Below the pieces are notes generated by a model. It saw nothing but the letters and a program-made list of their open reading frames with translations, was not told the origin of the DNA and searched no databases. Shown piece by piece: positions 43,596-53,972 of a stretch of DNA of 64,000 nucleotides (positions within the stretch are counted from its first letter, which is position 1; the number at the start of each line of letters is the position of its first letter). The position numbers were made by a program, and so were the translations under genes. The stretch is from Oikopleura dioica (lineage: Eukaryota; Chordata; Appendicularia; Copelata; Oikopleuridae): assembly GCA_907165135.1 (NCBI GenBank), contig OU015566.1, positions 13,686,157 to 13,750,156 on the forward strand, given 5' to 3'.

Positions 43596-46461
43596 ATGGC
43601 TATTTACGGCGATGATGTTGTTCTGTGCTTCATCTGTGGAGGGAAAACGCAGCCAGATGTAAACCTAGTTCTCTACTCAAGAAAGCGAAAAGACGACAGT
43701 CCCTACTACCCATTTCTCGAAGTACACGACCCAGCTCCAGGAGCGGAGCCGATGGCCGATGATGGATCGATTCAGGGATGCATCGTTTGTTTCAGTTTTC
43801 TTCAACAACAATGGCTTCATTTCAACAAAACAAGAACCGCCGTCAACAAGCGTCTTTACTGGCTGAAACGACCGCCAGGATGTGAGATCCGACAACCGGT
43901 CAATATTATTGAGCTTGAAGAAATTCTTTCAGAACAAGGTAAAAGATAAATTTGTACCGAGCTCGTGCAGGTCTTGTCCATTTAAAAGAGGGAGGTCGAC
44001 GAAATAAAAAGCCGGTGAATTTTCTGAATGTCCCGCTTGTTAACCATTATTGCTGGTGATTGCGATGATGGGCCTTGGCGGGTCATCGATCAAGATTAAG
44101 TCGGAAAAAAGTAGTTATGGTCTGTTCTTTCCAAAATTTATGGTTTCAAGATAGGATTTTATTGACGGAAGGATTTATTTACCTAGGCATGGGGAAGTTG
44201 TTACGATTGCCGTTTCATTTTGTAATTCCTCAATAAGTTCAGCTTCTTCCTTTTAGCACAATCTTCCAAGAACGATGGTAGATTTTTGTGATCCTCGTGA
44301 AAACATTTTATTTGGTAATTTTTCAGTTGCCTCGTTCATTTTATACGGCTTATCGGATGATGAAATCATCAGATGTCAACCGTAATTGGAGCATTCAATC
44401 GAACCAAATAATGCTCCAGTAAATAATCAGTTCAAAGATGAACATCGATAAGAGTCGGTCTAAATCCTTCCTGTACTTTTCTAAAAAATAACATCGCCAG
44501 TTCACAACACCTCTCAACTATCATTCAGCTCGCGAAGATGACTTCCACTCAGGTTCCGACGAAGAACCAACTCCGAGCCCAGCCCCTGCTCGTCGAGAAA
44601 AGTCCGTTTCTCCCCCCGCTCCCGATCCATCCCCCCGAGAAACTGTCTGTTTTCTCTGCTCGATTCCAACTCAAAAAAGCCACATGCAGCGAATCGCGCT
44701 CGAGAAAAACTCCGAAACGATGAAAACCATTCCCGAAACTCCTGTTTTCTCCGTCTTATCCCGTCGAAAACCTCCCAAAGGAGCTGTCATGGACATTCCG
44801 CACACAACACATGTCTGCCAAAATTGCTTCACGGATCTTTGCCGCAAATACCCGCCAGAGGAGCAGATTCAAGAAGTTGATGAAATGGCGAAAGTTGCGC
44901 AGAGAAAGACAAGTTTCAAATGCTATCTTTGCAAATGCTCAATTCAAATGGCACCTAAAGTTCTTTACGCGAAACAAGTTCACAAGGGCGAACCATTTTA
45001 TCCGTTTCTATCAACGCTTTCGAATTTTGGTAAGTTCTCTTCCTTGATTTCAGCTTTTTATGACCATTTTTAGACGCGAAAGACCTGATGAAACCGAGCG
45101 TTTACGGGTACACCTATTCCTGCCAAAACTGCCACGATGAGCTTTACAAGCAATGGTGCGTTTATGAACGAGAACGACTTCCGCAGTCGAAGAGAAAATA
45201 TGAAAAGCAGATTGAAAGTCTTTTTGAATCGACAGATACGACTGAGGATCTTGATCGTCCATCGATGGTTGTTACCAATGATTCTTTGGCAAGTCACGTG
45301 GTGAAGTCAATGGAAACAGATAAATTTATGGAATGCTATATTTGCGCCAGGGAGTTGGTGGAAAAGTTCAAAGTCAATACCCACCCATGTTTGTTCAAAA
45401 ACAGTTCTAACCGAGCCTTATCATAATTCTAGTGCCGAGCGATGAAAACCAACCGTTCTTCCCCGCCATTGCCAACATCATTCCTGCCACTAGAACCCAA
45501 CAACTAAACCAGCATTCCTCAGGAGGAGCCGCGTTCGTTTGCAAGATCTGTGACAAAAATCTGAAGCACCAATGGCAGCAATACGAGCAAGGACGACTGC
45601 CGAATCTGAATCGATGGCTAAGACCGTATAATGTTCAAGAAATCAGCTGTGGCCAGTGTGGTTCCACGGTTCCCTCGGCGAACACGGTCGAAGCGTCGAT
45701 TTCGGGAAGTAGTTTGCGGGATAATGCGATTACTTATGAAGACATGGTAAGTTTCTTGCTCAAGATCTTGTTCTTATTCCTAGACAATCATTTGCAAAAC
45801 ATGTGAAAAAGCCGGCCAGAGCCGCGAAAGCCCACAACCAATGGTCACCAGTATTCCACCTGTCACTTCTTCAGTTCAAACGCCCATCACTTCCATCACC
45901 AATCCTACTTCCAGCTGGGGCCATCCCCTTCGTAAGAACACTCAACAGTCTTCCTCTTACCCTGTCTCCCTAGATGGTTTCTCGCCAGATGTTCTTTCCC
46001 AACTCGCCAGTGCTCAAGTTTCACAACTGAGTCAACTTGGACTGCCGCCGTTTTATCCTCTTCTTCCGCAACTGTTGTCCGCCTACCAGAACCCAGCGAA
46101 TTTAGCCGGGCTTAGCCATGGTAAGCCCTCGATTCTCTCCCTCTTTTTCATCTCTTTTCTAGCTCAACTCACTGCCGCAGCACTTACTCAACAAATGGCA
46201 ACGTCTCAATTTGCGGGACAAAAACGACCAACAGATGAACAGGTACAAACCGACCCTCTCTTCGTTGATTTGAATGATTTTTAGGAGACACCGACGGAGA
46301 CGAAGAAGGATAAAACGGATGACATCACCGAGCGAATCCGTCAACTGGAAGAAAAATACGAAAAACTTCAGAACTCTTCTCGCAAACTCGCTGAATCCGT
46401 AGTCAGTGGGGAGTTGTCAAAAGAAGAAGCAAAAAGTTTGCTGGACAAAATGGAAGAATAA
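43596..46461 (+). CDS. Unrecognised protein with repeated Cys-pair modules, 688 aa
   Basis: Seven exons (43596-43938, 44529-45029, 45074-45388, 45433-45746, 45784-46120, 46163-46242, 46285-46461) give 689 codons in phase. The first module reads CFICGGKTQPD ... PYYPFLEVHDPAPGAEP ... CIVCFSFLQQQWLHFN ... YWLKR. Related modules follow: CFLCSIPTQKSH ... HVCQNCFTDLC; CYLCKCSI ... EPFYPFLSTL ... YSCQNCHDELYKQWCVYERE; CYICARELV ... QPFFPAIANI ... FVCKICDKNLKHQWQQYEQG. Each has a CxxC pair, an aromatic PF(L/A) phrase, a second CxxC pair and a QW motif, suggesting a repeated zinc-binding fold. A Gln/Leu/Pro-rich middle follows, and the C-terminus is a coiled coil (DITERIRQLEEKYEKLQNSS). Probably a nuclear regulator, but unnamed. 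It starts 167 bp after IWS1 on the same strand, with an acceptor (CATTCAG) before the ATG, so co-transcription is possible. The 590-bp first intron is unusually long. Confidence 0.75.
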
Positions 46462-46759
46462 AATTCCCTCCACTGTAAAAAAGCTCATTTTGGAAATAAT
46501 CTGACTCTATAATTATTTGGTTCAACCTTGCGATTCGCAAAAAATGATTTAAATTTCTTACTTCTGTAAATTGATTCTCCGATTATCCCCGTTGCAGTAA
46601 CAGACCACACGCCTACCTGTGCAAATATTCTCGCTCATGACAAAGAAAATTTCTCATTTCAGCTTTTCAACTCGCTCATTTCCTGATTCCGAAAAAGACC
46701 GTTTCTTATCAAAACTTTTTCTCGGCAAATTTCTTCAAGAGTTTTTTTAAGGCCAAGAG

Positions 46760-47082
46760 ATGTGGAGAGTAACTCGTAGATTTGCGAGCGTAAGAGTCAA
46801 TATTATCTACTGTGGCGTTTGAGACCACCGTCCAAAATTTGAGCTTGTTCAGGTACCTTCCTCACTCGTTATTTCTTCAAAGAGTTCTAGTCTCAAATTT
46901 TGGACGAATTCGGGTCCGAAAAAGTCTCCGTTTCCGGCAAAGCTCACATGAACCATTCCGGCATTTTCAACGTCCTCGTAAACGACCAGTTGGTTCATGA
47001 AAAACTCGCTGGAGATGGTCACGTGGACAACGATACAAAACTGAACAGAATCTTCCAAGCCATCGATGATGCTCTTGAATGA
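46760..47082 (+). CDS. Selenoprotein W, copy 1 (in-frame TGA = Sec at 46820-46822)
   Basis: Exons 46760-46852 and 46891-47082 read MWRVTRRFASVRVNIIYCGV, then TGA, then DHRPKFELVQ | SQILDEFGSEKVSVSGKAH ... GIFNVLVNDQLVHEKLAGDG and HVDNDTKLNRIFQAIDDALE. Reading TGA as selenocysteine gives the Rdx/SelW redox motif Cys-Gly-Val-Sec directly after the first strand, as in vertebrate SELENOW (CGAU). The VHEK..GDGHVD segment matches the family's IHSKKKGDGYVD. It is a small thioredoxin-like redox protein of the cytosol. It has a longer N-terminus than copy 2. The intron is 38 nt. The TGA would truncate the protein to 20 residues if not recoded. Confidence 0.88.
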
Positions 47083-47107
47083 GCGGTCACTTCTTTTTCT
47101 TGTTTCT

Positions 47108-47170
47108 GAGCGAATGACGCTGAATGGATCAAAAGCTTTTTATAGCTGCATGAAGCTGAAGATTTCAGAA
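47108..47170 (+). promoter_or_regulatory. Candidate SECIS element, SELENOW copy 1
   Basis: The 3' UTR contains GAGCGAATGA, then an A-rich run (ATCAAAAG) about 13 nt later, then CATGAAGCTGAAG. This gives an ATGA core, an AAAA apical stretch and a downstream TGA in an order acceptable for a eukaryotic SECIS, with partial stem pairing (GCTGAATG with CATGAAGC). The fold was judged by eye only. Confidence 0.4.
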
Positions 47171-47279
47171 ATTTAAAGGATGACTGTACTTATTCTGCTT
47201 CTATTTATTACACGAAAATATTTACTCGAATATCGTTGAAATCAACGAAGAGAACGATCGTCAATTTTCGACTTTCAGA

Positions 47280-47600
47280 ATGGGAGTACTAGTTCATATT
47301 GAATTCTGTGGTATATGAAACCATCGTCCAAAATTTGAGCATCTCCAGGTACTTTTCATCGATCGAAAAAGACTCAATCGTTCGTAGACTCAAATTTTGG
47401 ACGAATTCGGTGTCGAAAAAGTCACCGTTTCTGGCGAGGAAGTGTCCAAGAAAGACAACCCCGACGACCCAAAGCGTGGTACTTTCAAGGTCACTGTCAA
47501 CGGAGCCGTTGTTCATTCCAAAAAGGATGGAGATGGTCATGTCGACAGCGATGCAAAGGTTGAGAAGATCTTCAACGCTATTCAGAAAGCGATGGAATAA
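47280..47600 (+). CDS. Selenoprotein W, copy 2 (in-frame TGA = Sec at 47316-47318)
   Basis: Exons 47280-47348 and 47388-47600 read MGVLVHIEFCGI, then TGA, then NHRPKFEHLQ | TQILDEFGVEKVTVSGEEVS ... GTFKVTVNGAVVHSKKDGDG and HVDSDAKVEKIFNAIQKAME. The motif is Cys-Gly-Ile-Sec, and the tail is even closer to vertebrate SELENOW than copy 1. Exon structure and the sequence around the TGA (HRPKFE) match copy 1, so this is a tandem duplicate 197 bp downstream. The ATG directly follows a TTTCAG acceptor, typical of trans-splicing. Two independent genes conserving a TGA at the same codon rules out a sequencing error. Confidence 0.9.
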
Positions 47601-47667
47601 ATGTCTTCTCCCTATTCTTTCATGATTTGCCCCCACTTCCCTTTTTCAAAAGCGGACGAAATGAGTA

Positions 47668-47745
47668 CGAGCGAATGATATCAAAAGAAAAAAGCTCGAC
47701 CGAGACCTCTTTTGAAGGAAAAAAATCGGAAAACTTCTGAAGCGA
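47668..47745 (+). promoter_or_regulatory. Candidate SECIS element, SELENOW copy 2
   Basis: The 3' UTR repeats the ten bases GAGCGAATGA seen in the copy-1 UTR, followed by TATCAAAAGAAAAAAGCTCG. The 8-mer TCAAAAGA is answered exactly by TCTTTTGA 19 nt later, which would close a hairpin with an A-rich loop side. The conserved ATGA followed by an A-run is SECIS-like, but the quartet geometry needs a folding test. Confidence 0.4.
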
Positions 47746-48049
47746 TTGAAAAAGTCCTGATTCTCCCCTCCTTCCAATCAATTGTTCTTCCACTCTTGTT
47801 CCAAAAATAAAGAAAAAACACTAAAAGCACACGGTTCAATCGAAAATCGAAGTACTAAGAGTATTACTCCTAGCCCAGTGCTCAGTCAAATATTTGAAGT
47901 GGTCATAAAATCGATTATAGAAAGGTCCAGCATCTTCGAGAATAAAGTCCACCAAAGCTAGATCGTCGATCTAAGATCGAGTTTGAGCTAGAGCGTTTAT
48001 AAGAGACGGAAAGCTAATTCACTGGAAATTATTTTTTCTTTTCTTCAGA

Positions 48050-49364
48050 ATGCCCATCGATTACAGTAAATGGAACAAAATTGAAATTTCGGATGACGAA
48101 GATGACACGCATCCAAACATTCACACTCCCTCACTTTTCAAGGTAGCTTTTTCTTCCTTGATTTCAATCAACTTTTCTCTCAGTGGCGGCATGAAGCGCG
48201 AGTCCAGCGAATGGAAGAAATGGCCAAAGAAAAAGAACAAATTTCAGAATCGAAAAAAGACGCGGAGCGAGCGCTCGCCGAAGCGAAGAAAAAAGGGTTG
48301 ACAGACGCTGAGCTAGAGAAACAAGTCGAAGAGTGGAAAATCAAAGAACGCGAGTTCGAAAAGAAGGAAAAGTCGCAACCCCTGAATGTGGATACTATTG
48401 GAACTGTCGCTCAGTCCAGCTCAAGAATCAACAAAGCCAAAACAGAGCTAGAAATCAAATCGGAGGAAGAGCTGATGAGCGATTATCAAAGATTCACAAA
48501 GAAATGGGAGGCGGAAATCAAGAAGTTTGGAATGTTCAAAAGACTCGAGGACTCCCAGCAATATCTCAGGTATTCCTCCATCTTCCTTCTCATTCCTTCC
48601 TCAATTCTTTTAGCGAAAACACCTACCTGGTCAACGAGCATACAGCTTCCTTTCTCTGTATTTACTGTATCGACCTGTGCGTCGAAGAAAAGATGAGTTT
48701 GATGAACCAAGTTTCGCATCAAGCAGTCATTCTTCAATTCATTCTAGAGCTCGCCAAAACCCACAAGTAAGATCCTCCTCCTTGATTTCAGTTCTTTCTA
48801 TTCAATTCAAGAATCGACCCAAGAGGCTGTTTCCGACAATTCTTCGACAAATACCGCAAAAATGAAAATCCAGAATACCAGGTTCGTTTCCCCTTTTTTT
48901 TACCAGACTGTAACTCATCTCAATTACAGAAAGCATTCGACGACGAACTTGCCGCCTTCCGCGAACGAGTAAAAGGCCGCGCTCAAGCTAGAATCGACGC
49001 GTATTTGGAAGAGCAGAAGCAAGAAGAAGAATCAGAAAGGCAAAAACGAATTGAAGCATCTCCTGGAGGAGTTGATCCTCAGGAAGTCTTTGAGTCGCTC
49101 CCAGAAGCCTGGCAAAAGTGCTTTGAAACGCAAGACATTCCCATGCTGCAAGTACGCCGTTTGTTTTAGATGATAGCTTAACTTCTGCTCTAGAAAGTGG
49201 TCTCGGAGACAGATCCCAAAGTCGCGTCAGAGCTTCTCGACAAATGCATAAAGAGCGGTCTCTGGGTTCCCGGGCCAGATGAAAAAGGAGATGAATCGCC
49301 TGCCAGTGCCGCCGCTGCCGAAAACACTAAGCCATCAACGACCTCAATAGAGGAACAGGATTAA
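48050..49364 (+). CDS. CDC37, Hsp90 kinase co-chaperone, 364 aa
   Basis: Six exons (48050-48142, 48184-48569, 48614-48766, 48812-48881, 48930-49151, 49194-49364) give 365 codons. The N-terminus [20 protein letters not shown] contains the conserved client-binding start and the CK2 Ser (ISDDED context, Ser13 equivalent). Coiled coil [20 protein letters not shown] follows. The Hsp90-binding middle domain includes [34 protein letters not shown] and [15 protein letters not shown], and the C-terminal domain [20 protein letters not shown]. It recruits protein kinases to Hsp90 in the cytosol. TTTTCTTTTCTTCAG ends one base before the ATG, so the mRNA probably starts with a spliced leader. The 3' half and flank have a decayed copy at 53706-54166. 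Confidence 0.95.
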
Positions 49365-51514
49365 GCTAGCTTTATTCTTGAATACATTATAGGTACGAAA
49401 ACCTTCATTTACTATTTATCATCTGACTTTTCTAGCCATGCGATTGCGTCGACCAACTTACTTCTTCATTTAACTCCCTCACACCTTCAAGGAACAAAAA
49501 TGATCGTTAGGAACAATTTCGACAACCAAAAACGCCAAAAATGAGCTTTCCGCATGTTCACAAAAACTTGAAATAAAACTTGATTCGTTCCCACCTTTTA
49601 TCAAAATGCGGTTTTTTGGAAACGCATTTGAGTCCTGATTGTTGGCTTTCCGTTTCAGAGCTTGATGGATAAGTGTTATTAAGTCAGGGGATAGATCAAA
49701 ACGTCGCGTTTATTCTTGAGCATATGAAAGGTAAGAATGCCACATATTTTGCCCCGACTGACCATGGTTACTCCAAACATTTCTCTAAAAGACTCTTTAT
49801 TTCGGGTAAAACCTAAAAATATCAGCAAGGGCAACAAGGGCATCAATGCTGCCTCAGTCTTTGTTTGTAAAGTACCTAAGTCGAATAAAAACATGCCTAC
49901 AACAAAACATTCTTGAACGTGGTCGTTGGCCGATCATTCATCATCGATCGATGGCCCATCATAATCATGGATCATGATCGACGATGGCAGAAACAAACGG
50001 GAACTGCTCGTTATCAGCATAAGGACCCTCTGACTTTCACGTTTCACAGACGCGTGGCATTGACAACGCTTGTTGACTTTCGCTTTAAAATCGATGCAGG
50101 TTCAACGTTTTGAAAAACAATAGACATGTTGTACACATGTCTCTATTCGAAACTTAAACTGCGCTCATTACAAGTGGGTTCAAAACATAAGGAAAACTTT
50201 GGCCCGTAGGAGTTCTTTGAGACACTTTTGCGTTTATCAAAAGGAAAAAATCAATTTGCTGCTCTGAATCAGTGACTCGGACTTTCCGACTCGGACAGTT
50301 GAAGTCAAAACTTAAAAAGTTCTTAAGTTAAGAACCCCTCCGTCAGCTTTTTTCTTCGAAAAATGGTAATTTAAAAAGTACCATCACTTGCTTCAAAAAC
50401 TTGATAAGAGGAGTTTTTGACCAAGAAAAATCAATATTTTTGTAAAAATAATGGCAAACTCGTCAATTTTCGGTAGTAGAAAGAAAGAAAAGTAGAAAGA
50501 ATTGTAATTACATTCAAAAAAAGGACTTAGGAAAGTATTAAGCATTTACCTGAGACCTGATAAAGGAAAGGTTTGTCCTCCGTAAGAAAAGGAGTCCGAC
50601 CCTACTGTAGGTTCAAACACTTCTGAAAATCAATTTGCTGCTATCATAGCAGTGCTATAGTGGATCTCAATGTGCAATACGCGCTGCGTACGGAGTAACT
50701 CCTGCGCAAACAAACTCCTCCGCCCGGACAGACTTCCCTGCGCACGGACAGACTTCTCTGCGCGCGGACGAAACTATCTACGCCCGCAACAAAGAACGCT
50801 TGCTCCCTACGTATAGCCCTTTCTCCCTGTGCACAAACTTCTTTACAAACGTGATTATTCATTCTCCCTACGGAACACTCTTTCTTCTTACGCAGCTGTC
50901 ATACTTCCGTACGGACAAAGCTCCGTCCGTACGCACAGAAAATTTCGCACAGAAATAGTATATAAGTCGCTCTGCTTCGCAACTCAATAATCACTCGACA
51001 CTCACTTGGAAATCAGCTCACAATGTAAAACTGCTCACTTTTTACAAAACAACGTTCACTATTTTTATCCTGCTCGTGATAACAATAAACTACATTTTCA
51101 AACCAAACTTATGTTACATAAGTTATGTACATTGAGAAACACGTACAGTGCTATATATGAGAGCCTCTGATAGTTGCAGTCGCGAATTAAGCTTTTTTTT
51201 ATTTGATTCTGAGTCGAAATTTTGCTAATTGAGTTGCGCTGGTCTTCCTCCGAAAACGACTGCTCAGGCAGCTCAGCTCAGCAAAACATCTTTTTTTTTC
51301 TTACGGGAAAAATTCTTATTACTCTTGTTCTTTTCTTGATTTAGTTTTACCAATGAATACGGTCATGACCGTCATAGTTTCTCCTGAAAGGTTTAGAGTT
51401 AAAAGTTTAAGCCTCGTGCGCCATCGCGCTCTCGCCTGCTCGTAGTGAGAAGTCACGAAAACTCATTATAAACTCGCCCTGACAAAAAAGCAACCAAGAA
51501 ATAATCTTTTCGAA
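49365..51514. other. Intergenic region between CDC37 and EGF protein A
   Basis: The first 200 bp (to about 49640) are the CDC37 3' flank, duplicated at 54000-54166 and 54543-54640. A diverged CCTAAAAATATCAGCAAGGG repeat lies at 49812-49845. Positions 49930-49985 are a cluster of ATCGATC/ATGATC palindromes. At 50690-50940 there are degenerate direct repeats of GCGCACGGACAGACTTC/T and CCGTACGGAC palindromes, followed by TATATAAG at about 50958, which looks like a core promoter of an unidentified transcript. Promoter sequence shared with EGF protein B occupies about 51400-51500. Confidence 0.4.
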
Positions 51515-53380
51515 ATGAAATTAGTATATTCTCTTTTGACAGTGTGTCTCGCAAAGCGCGGTAAACGCAATCGAGGAGGAGAGGCTGATGCACCACTAAC
51601 ACGACCTAATAACCCCTTGGCCGGGTACGTTGAGGGCGGAAAGAGCCATGGTGGCAGTTGCAAGAATTTCGCTGTTCCTCAATATTGCTGCGAAGAAGGC
51701 GAAATCGATCACTGCAAAACAGGATCATGCTGGTGCGACGTGGTCTGCTGCCACTACGGCGACTGTTGTTCAGACTACGACGATGGATTCTGCGCCGCTC
51801 AACTTGGCTCCTGCTTTGAGCAAACTGGCACGACAAGTTGCAAGAGCGGCTTCTTCTTTGACGGCAGCGGCTGTTCCGACATCGACGAGTGCGCCACTGG
51901 GACTCACAGTTGCAATACCGTCACTCAACAATGCGTAAACACGTCTGGGTCGCACACCTGCAACACAGTTGCCATCCCGTGCCCAGCGGGATTCACCGGA
52001 AATGAGCCCAATTGTGCAGACATAAACGAGTGCGCTGCTGGAACCCACACTTGCGCTGCCACCGTCGAAAGTTGCGTCAACACTGCTGGATCTTTTAACT
52101 GCATTTGCTCAAGCGGATACGAGCAAAACGATGCCGGAGTTTGCGTTGATATCGACGAGTGCGCCCGAGGTACGGACAGTTGCGCTGACACCGTCGAAAC
52201 TTGTGTCAACAATGTGGGTTCTTTCACCTGCCCATGCTCCAGTGGATACGAAGAAAACGGTGCCGGAGTCTGCGTCAACATTGATGAGTGCGCTCGAGGC
52301 ACTGATACATGCAACGCAGTCACAGAAGATTGCAACGACACTGCCGGCTCCTTCTTCTGCACCTGCGCCAAAGGCTTCGCCGCAGACTCTTCTGGAACAT
52401 GCGTTGATGTAGATGAATGCGCTGATGGGACGGATACCTGTGCTGCCATTGTTGAAACCTGCGTTAACAACTTTGGTTCCTTCACTTGTCCATGCTCAAC
52501 TGGATACGAACGAGATGGTGCGGGAGTTTGCGTTGATATCGACGAGTGCACCCGGGGTACGGACAGTTGCGCTGACACCGTCGAAACTTGCGTCAACAAT
52601 GTCGGATCTTTCGACTGCCCCTGCTCAACTGGATACGAACGAGACGGTGCCGGAGTTTGTGTCAACATTGATGAGTGCGCTCGAGGCACTGATACATGCG
52701 ATGATGTCACAGAAGTTTGCAACGATTCTGTAGGCTCCTTCTTCTGCACCTGCGCCACAGGCTACGCCGCAGACTCTACTGGAACATGCGTTGATGTAGA
52801 TGAATGCGCTGATGGGACGGATACCTGTGCCGCCATTGTTGAAACCTGCGTAAACACTATTGGATCATACGACTGCCCATGCTCTAGCGGATACGAGCGA
52901 GGAGATGATGGTGTATGCGCCGATATCGACGAGTGCGCCCGAGAAATTGACACGTGCCACCCAACAAAAGAACGATGCGACAATTTGGCCGGCTCCTACG
53001 AATGCATCTGCTTGCCAATGTCTTACGACAAAGCAATTGGCACCATTCAAGAATGGATCGACATTACCTACGAAGTCGTCGCCGATCATGGTCGAGCCGG
53101 AAAATTCCAAATCCGAACTGACAAACTTCTTCGAAACGCGCTTCGCAGCTACGAAGTCAACTGCACTGCTCCCTACGACGCTGAGCGTATCGGGAAGAAC
53201 GACTTCGCCATCTGGGAAAAACAAGCTGTCCGATCTGAAGACCACTGCACTCAGACTGAAACCATCAAAGCTGGCCTGTACGCCTGGGTTGACAACTACG
53301 CCTGCATGAGCAAGAAAACGAGTCGACAAACGAAACGAGTGACCAAGTTCATTGGAAAAATGACCAACCCTTACTGTTAA
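51515..53380 (+). CDS. EGF protein A: secreted somatomedin-B-like plus calcium-binding EGF repeats, 621 aa, intronless
   Basis: The N-terminus MKLVYSLLTVCLAKRGKR is a short possible signal sequence. Residues about 48-95 form a somatomedin-B-like Cys knot (CWCDVVCCHYGDCCSDYDDG). Nine EGF-like units follow (about residues 125-500), most with the calcium-binding start D(I/V)DEC and the Asn/aromatic pattern CVN..GSF.C.C. Units 3-5 and 6-8 repeat as triplets, so three units were duplicated together. The C-terminal 130 residues are a separate Cys-containing domain (NCTAPYDAERIGKNDFAIWE). It is probably a matrix or house-associated extracellular protein; that role is an inference from domain content. 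Intronless over 1.9 kb, unlike its neighbours. It is paralogous to 55556-57346. Confidence 0.88.
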   Translation: MKLVYSLLTVCLAKRGKRNRGGEADAPLTRPNNPLAGYVEGGKSHGGSCKNFAVPQYCCEEGEIDHCKTGSCWCDVVCCHYGDCCSDYDDGFCAAQLGSCFEQTGTTSCKSGFFFDGSGCSDIDECATGTHSCNTVTQQCVNTSGSHTCNTVAIPCPAGFTGNEPNCADINECAAGTHTCAATVESCVNTAGSFNCICSSGYEQNDAGVCVDIDECARGTDSCADTVETCVNNVGSFTCPCSSGYEENGAGVCVNIDECARGTDTCNAVTEDCNDTAGSFFCTCAKGFAADSSGTCVDVDECADGTDTCAAIVETCVNNFGSFTCPCSTGYERDGAGVCVDIDECTRGTDSCADTVETCVNNVGSFDCPCSTGYERDGAGVCVNIDECARGTDTCDDVTEVCNDSVGSFFCTCATGYAADSTGTCVDVDECADGTDTCAAIVETCVNTIGSYDCPCSSGYERGDDGVCADIDECAREIDTCHPTKERCDNLAGSYECICLPMSYDKAIGTIQEWIDITYEVVADHGRAGKFQIRTDKLLRNALRSYEVNCTAPYDAERIGKNDFAIWEKQAVRSEDHCTQTETIKAGLYAWVDNYACMSKKTSRQTKRVTKFIGKMTNPYC

Positions 53381-53519
53381 AACTTGGATTTTGCAATTTT
53401 ATGTCAGTGAAACTCTTATTTTGCAAAATAAACAGACTTCGATCTTTAATCATATTCTTTCCTTTTTTTCTAAAAATAATCACATCAACCATCAATTATC
53501 ATGTTCAAGCAATTCATTT

Positions 53520-53705
53520 TCTTTTCAGCTGCAAAAGCCAGCAGAAACTCCAAACAGGAAGGCGATTTTCATCAATACCCCAATAACTTCTTGACCAATC
53601 AATTGATATTTGACGCATTTCTGGTTGCTAGAGCAAATTTATGCCTTTTCGCTATTCTCGATCGAAAGTGCCGCGGTAGCGGACGTTATCAGGTTGATTA
53701 GCCGA
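53520..53705 (-). pseudogene. Remnant of a kelch-like gene (copy of 57583-58989)
   Basis: CTGCAAAAGCCAGCAGAAAC and AATAACTTCTTGA..GATCAATTGAT at 53528-53612 match 57598-57685. Then TGCCTTTTCGCTATT.TCGATCGAAAGTGC and GGTTGATTAGCCG at 53640-53705 match 58213-58279. About 530 bp present in the intact gene are missing between the two blocks. The orientation is the same as the intact gene (minus strand), directly downstream of EGF protein A just as the intact gene is downstream of EGF protein B. Confidence 0.85.
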
Positions 53706-53972
53706 AGTAAGATCCTCCTCGTTGATTTCACTTCTTTTTATTCAATTCAAGAATCGACCCAAGAGGCTGTTTCCGACATTTCTTCGATAAATACCGCAAA
53801 AACTCAAACCCAGAAAGTGGTCTCGGAGACAGATCCCAAAGTCGCGTCAGAGCTTCTCGACAAATGCATAAAAAGCGGGTTCCCGGGCCAGATGAAAAAG
53901 GAGACGGCTGCCAATACCGCCACTGCCGAAAACACGACGCCATCAACGACCTCAATCGAGGAACAGGATTAA
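53610..53972 (+). other. Chimaeric 120-codon ORF spanning both remnants
   Basis: An ATG at 53610 opens a frame that reads antisense kelch remnant sequence, CDC37 intron 3, frame-shifted exon 4 and in-frame exon 6, ending in the authentic CDC37 C-terminus ([20 protein letters not shown] ... SIEEQD). No stop interrupts it. Whether it is translated is unknown; it may simply not have had time to acquire a stop. Confidence 0.35.

Noticed and set aside
51925-52758. 277-codon antisense ORF across EGF protein A (and a similar 231-codon one at 55957-56652)
   Set aside because: It is a frame shadow of the tandem EGF repeats; its own repeats mirror the EGF period and it has no independent features.
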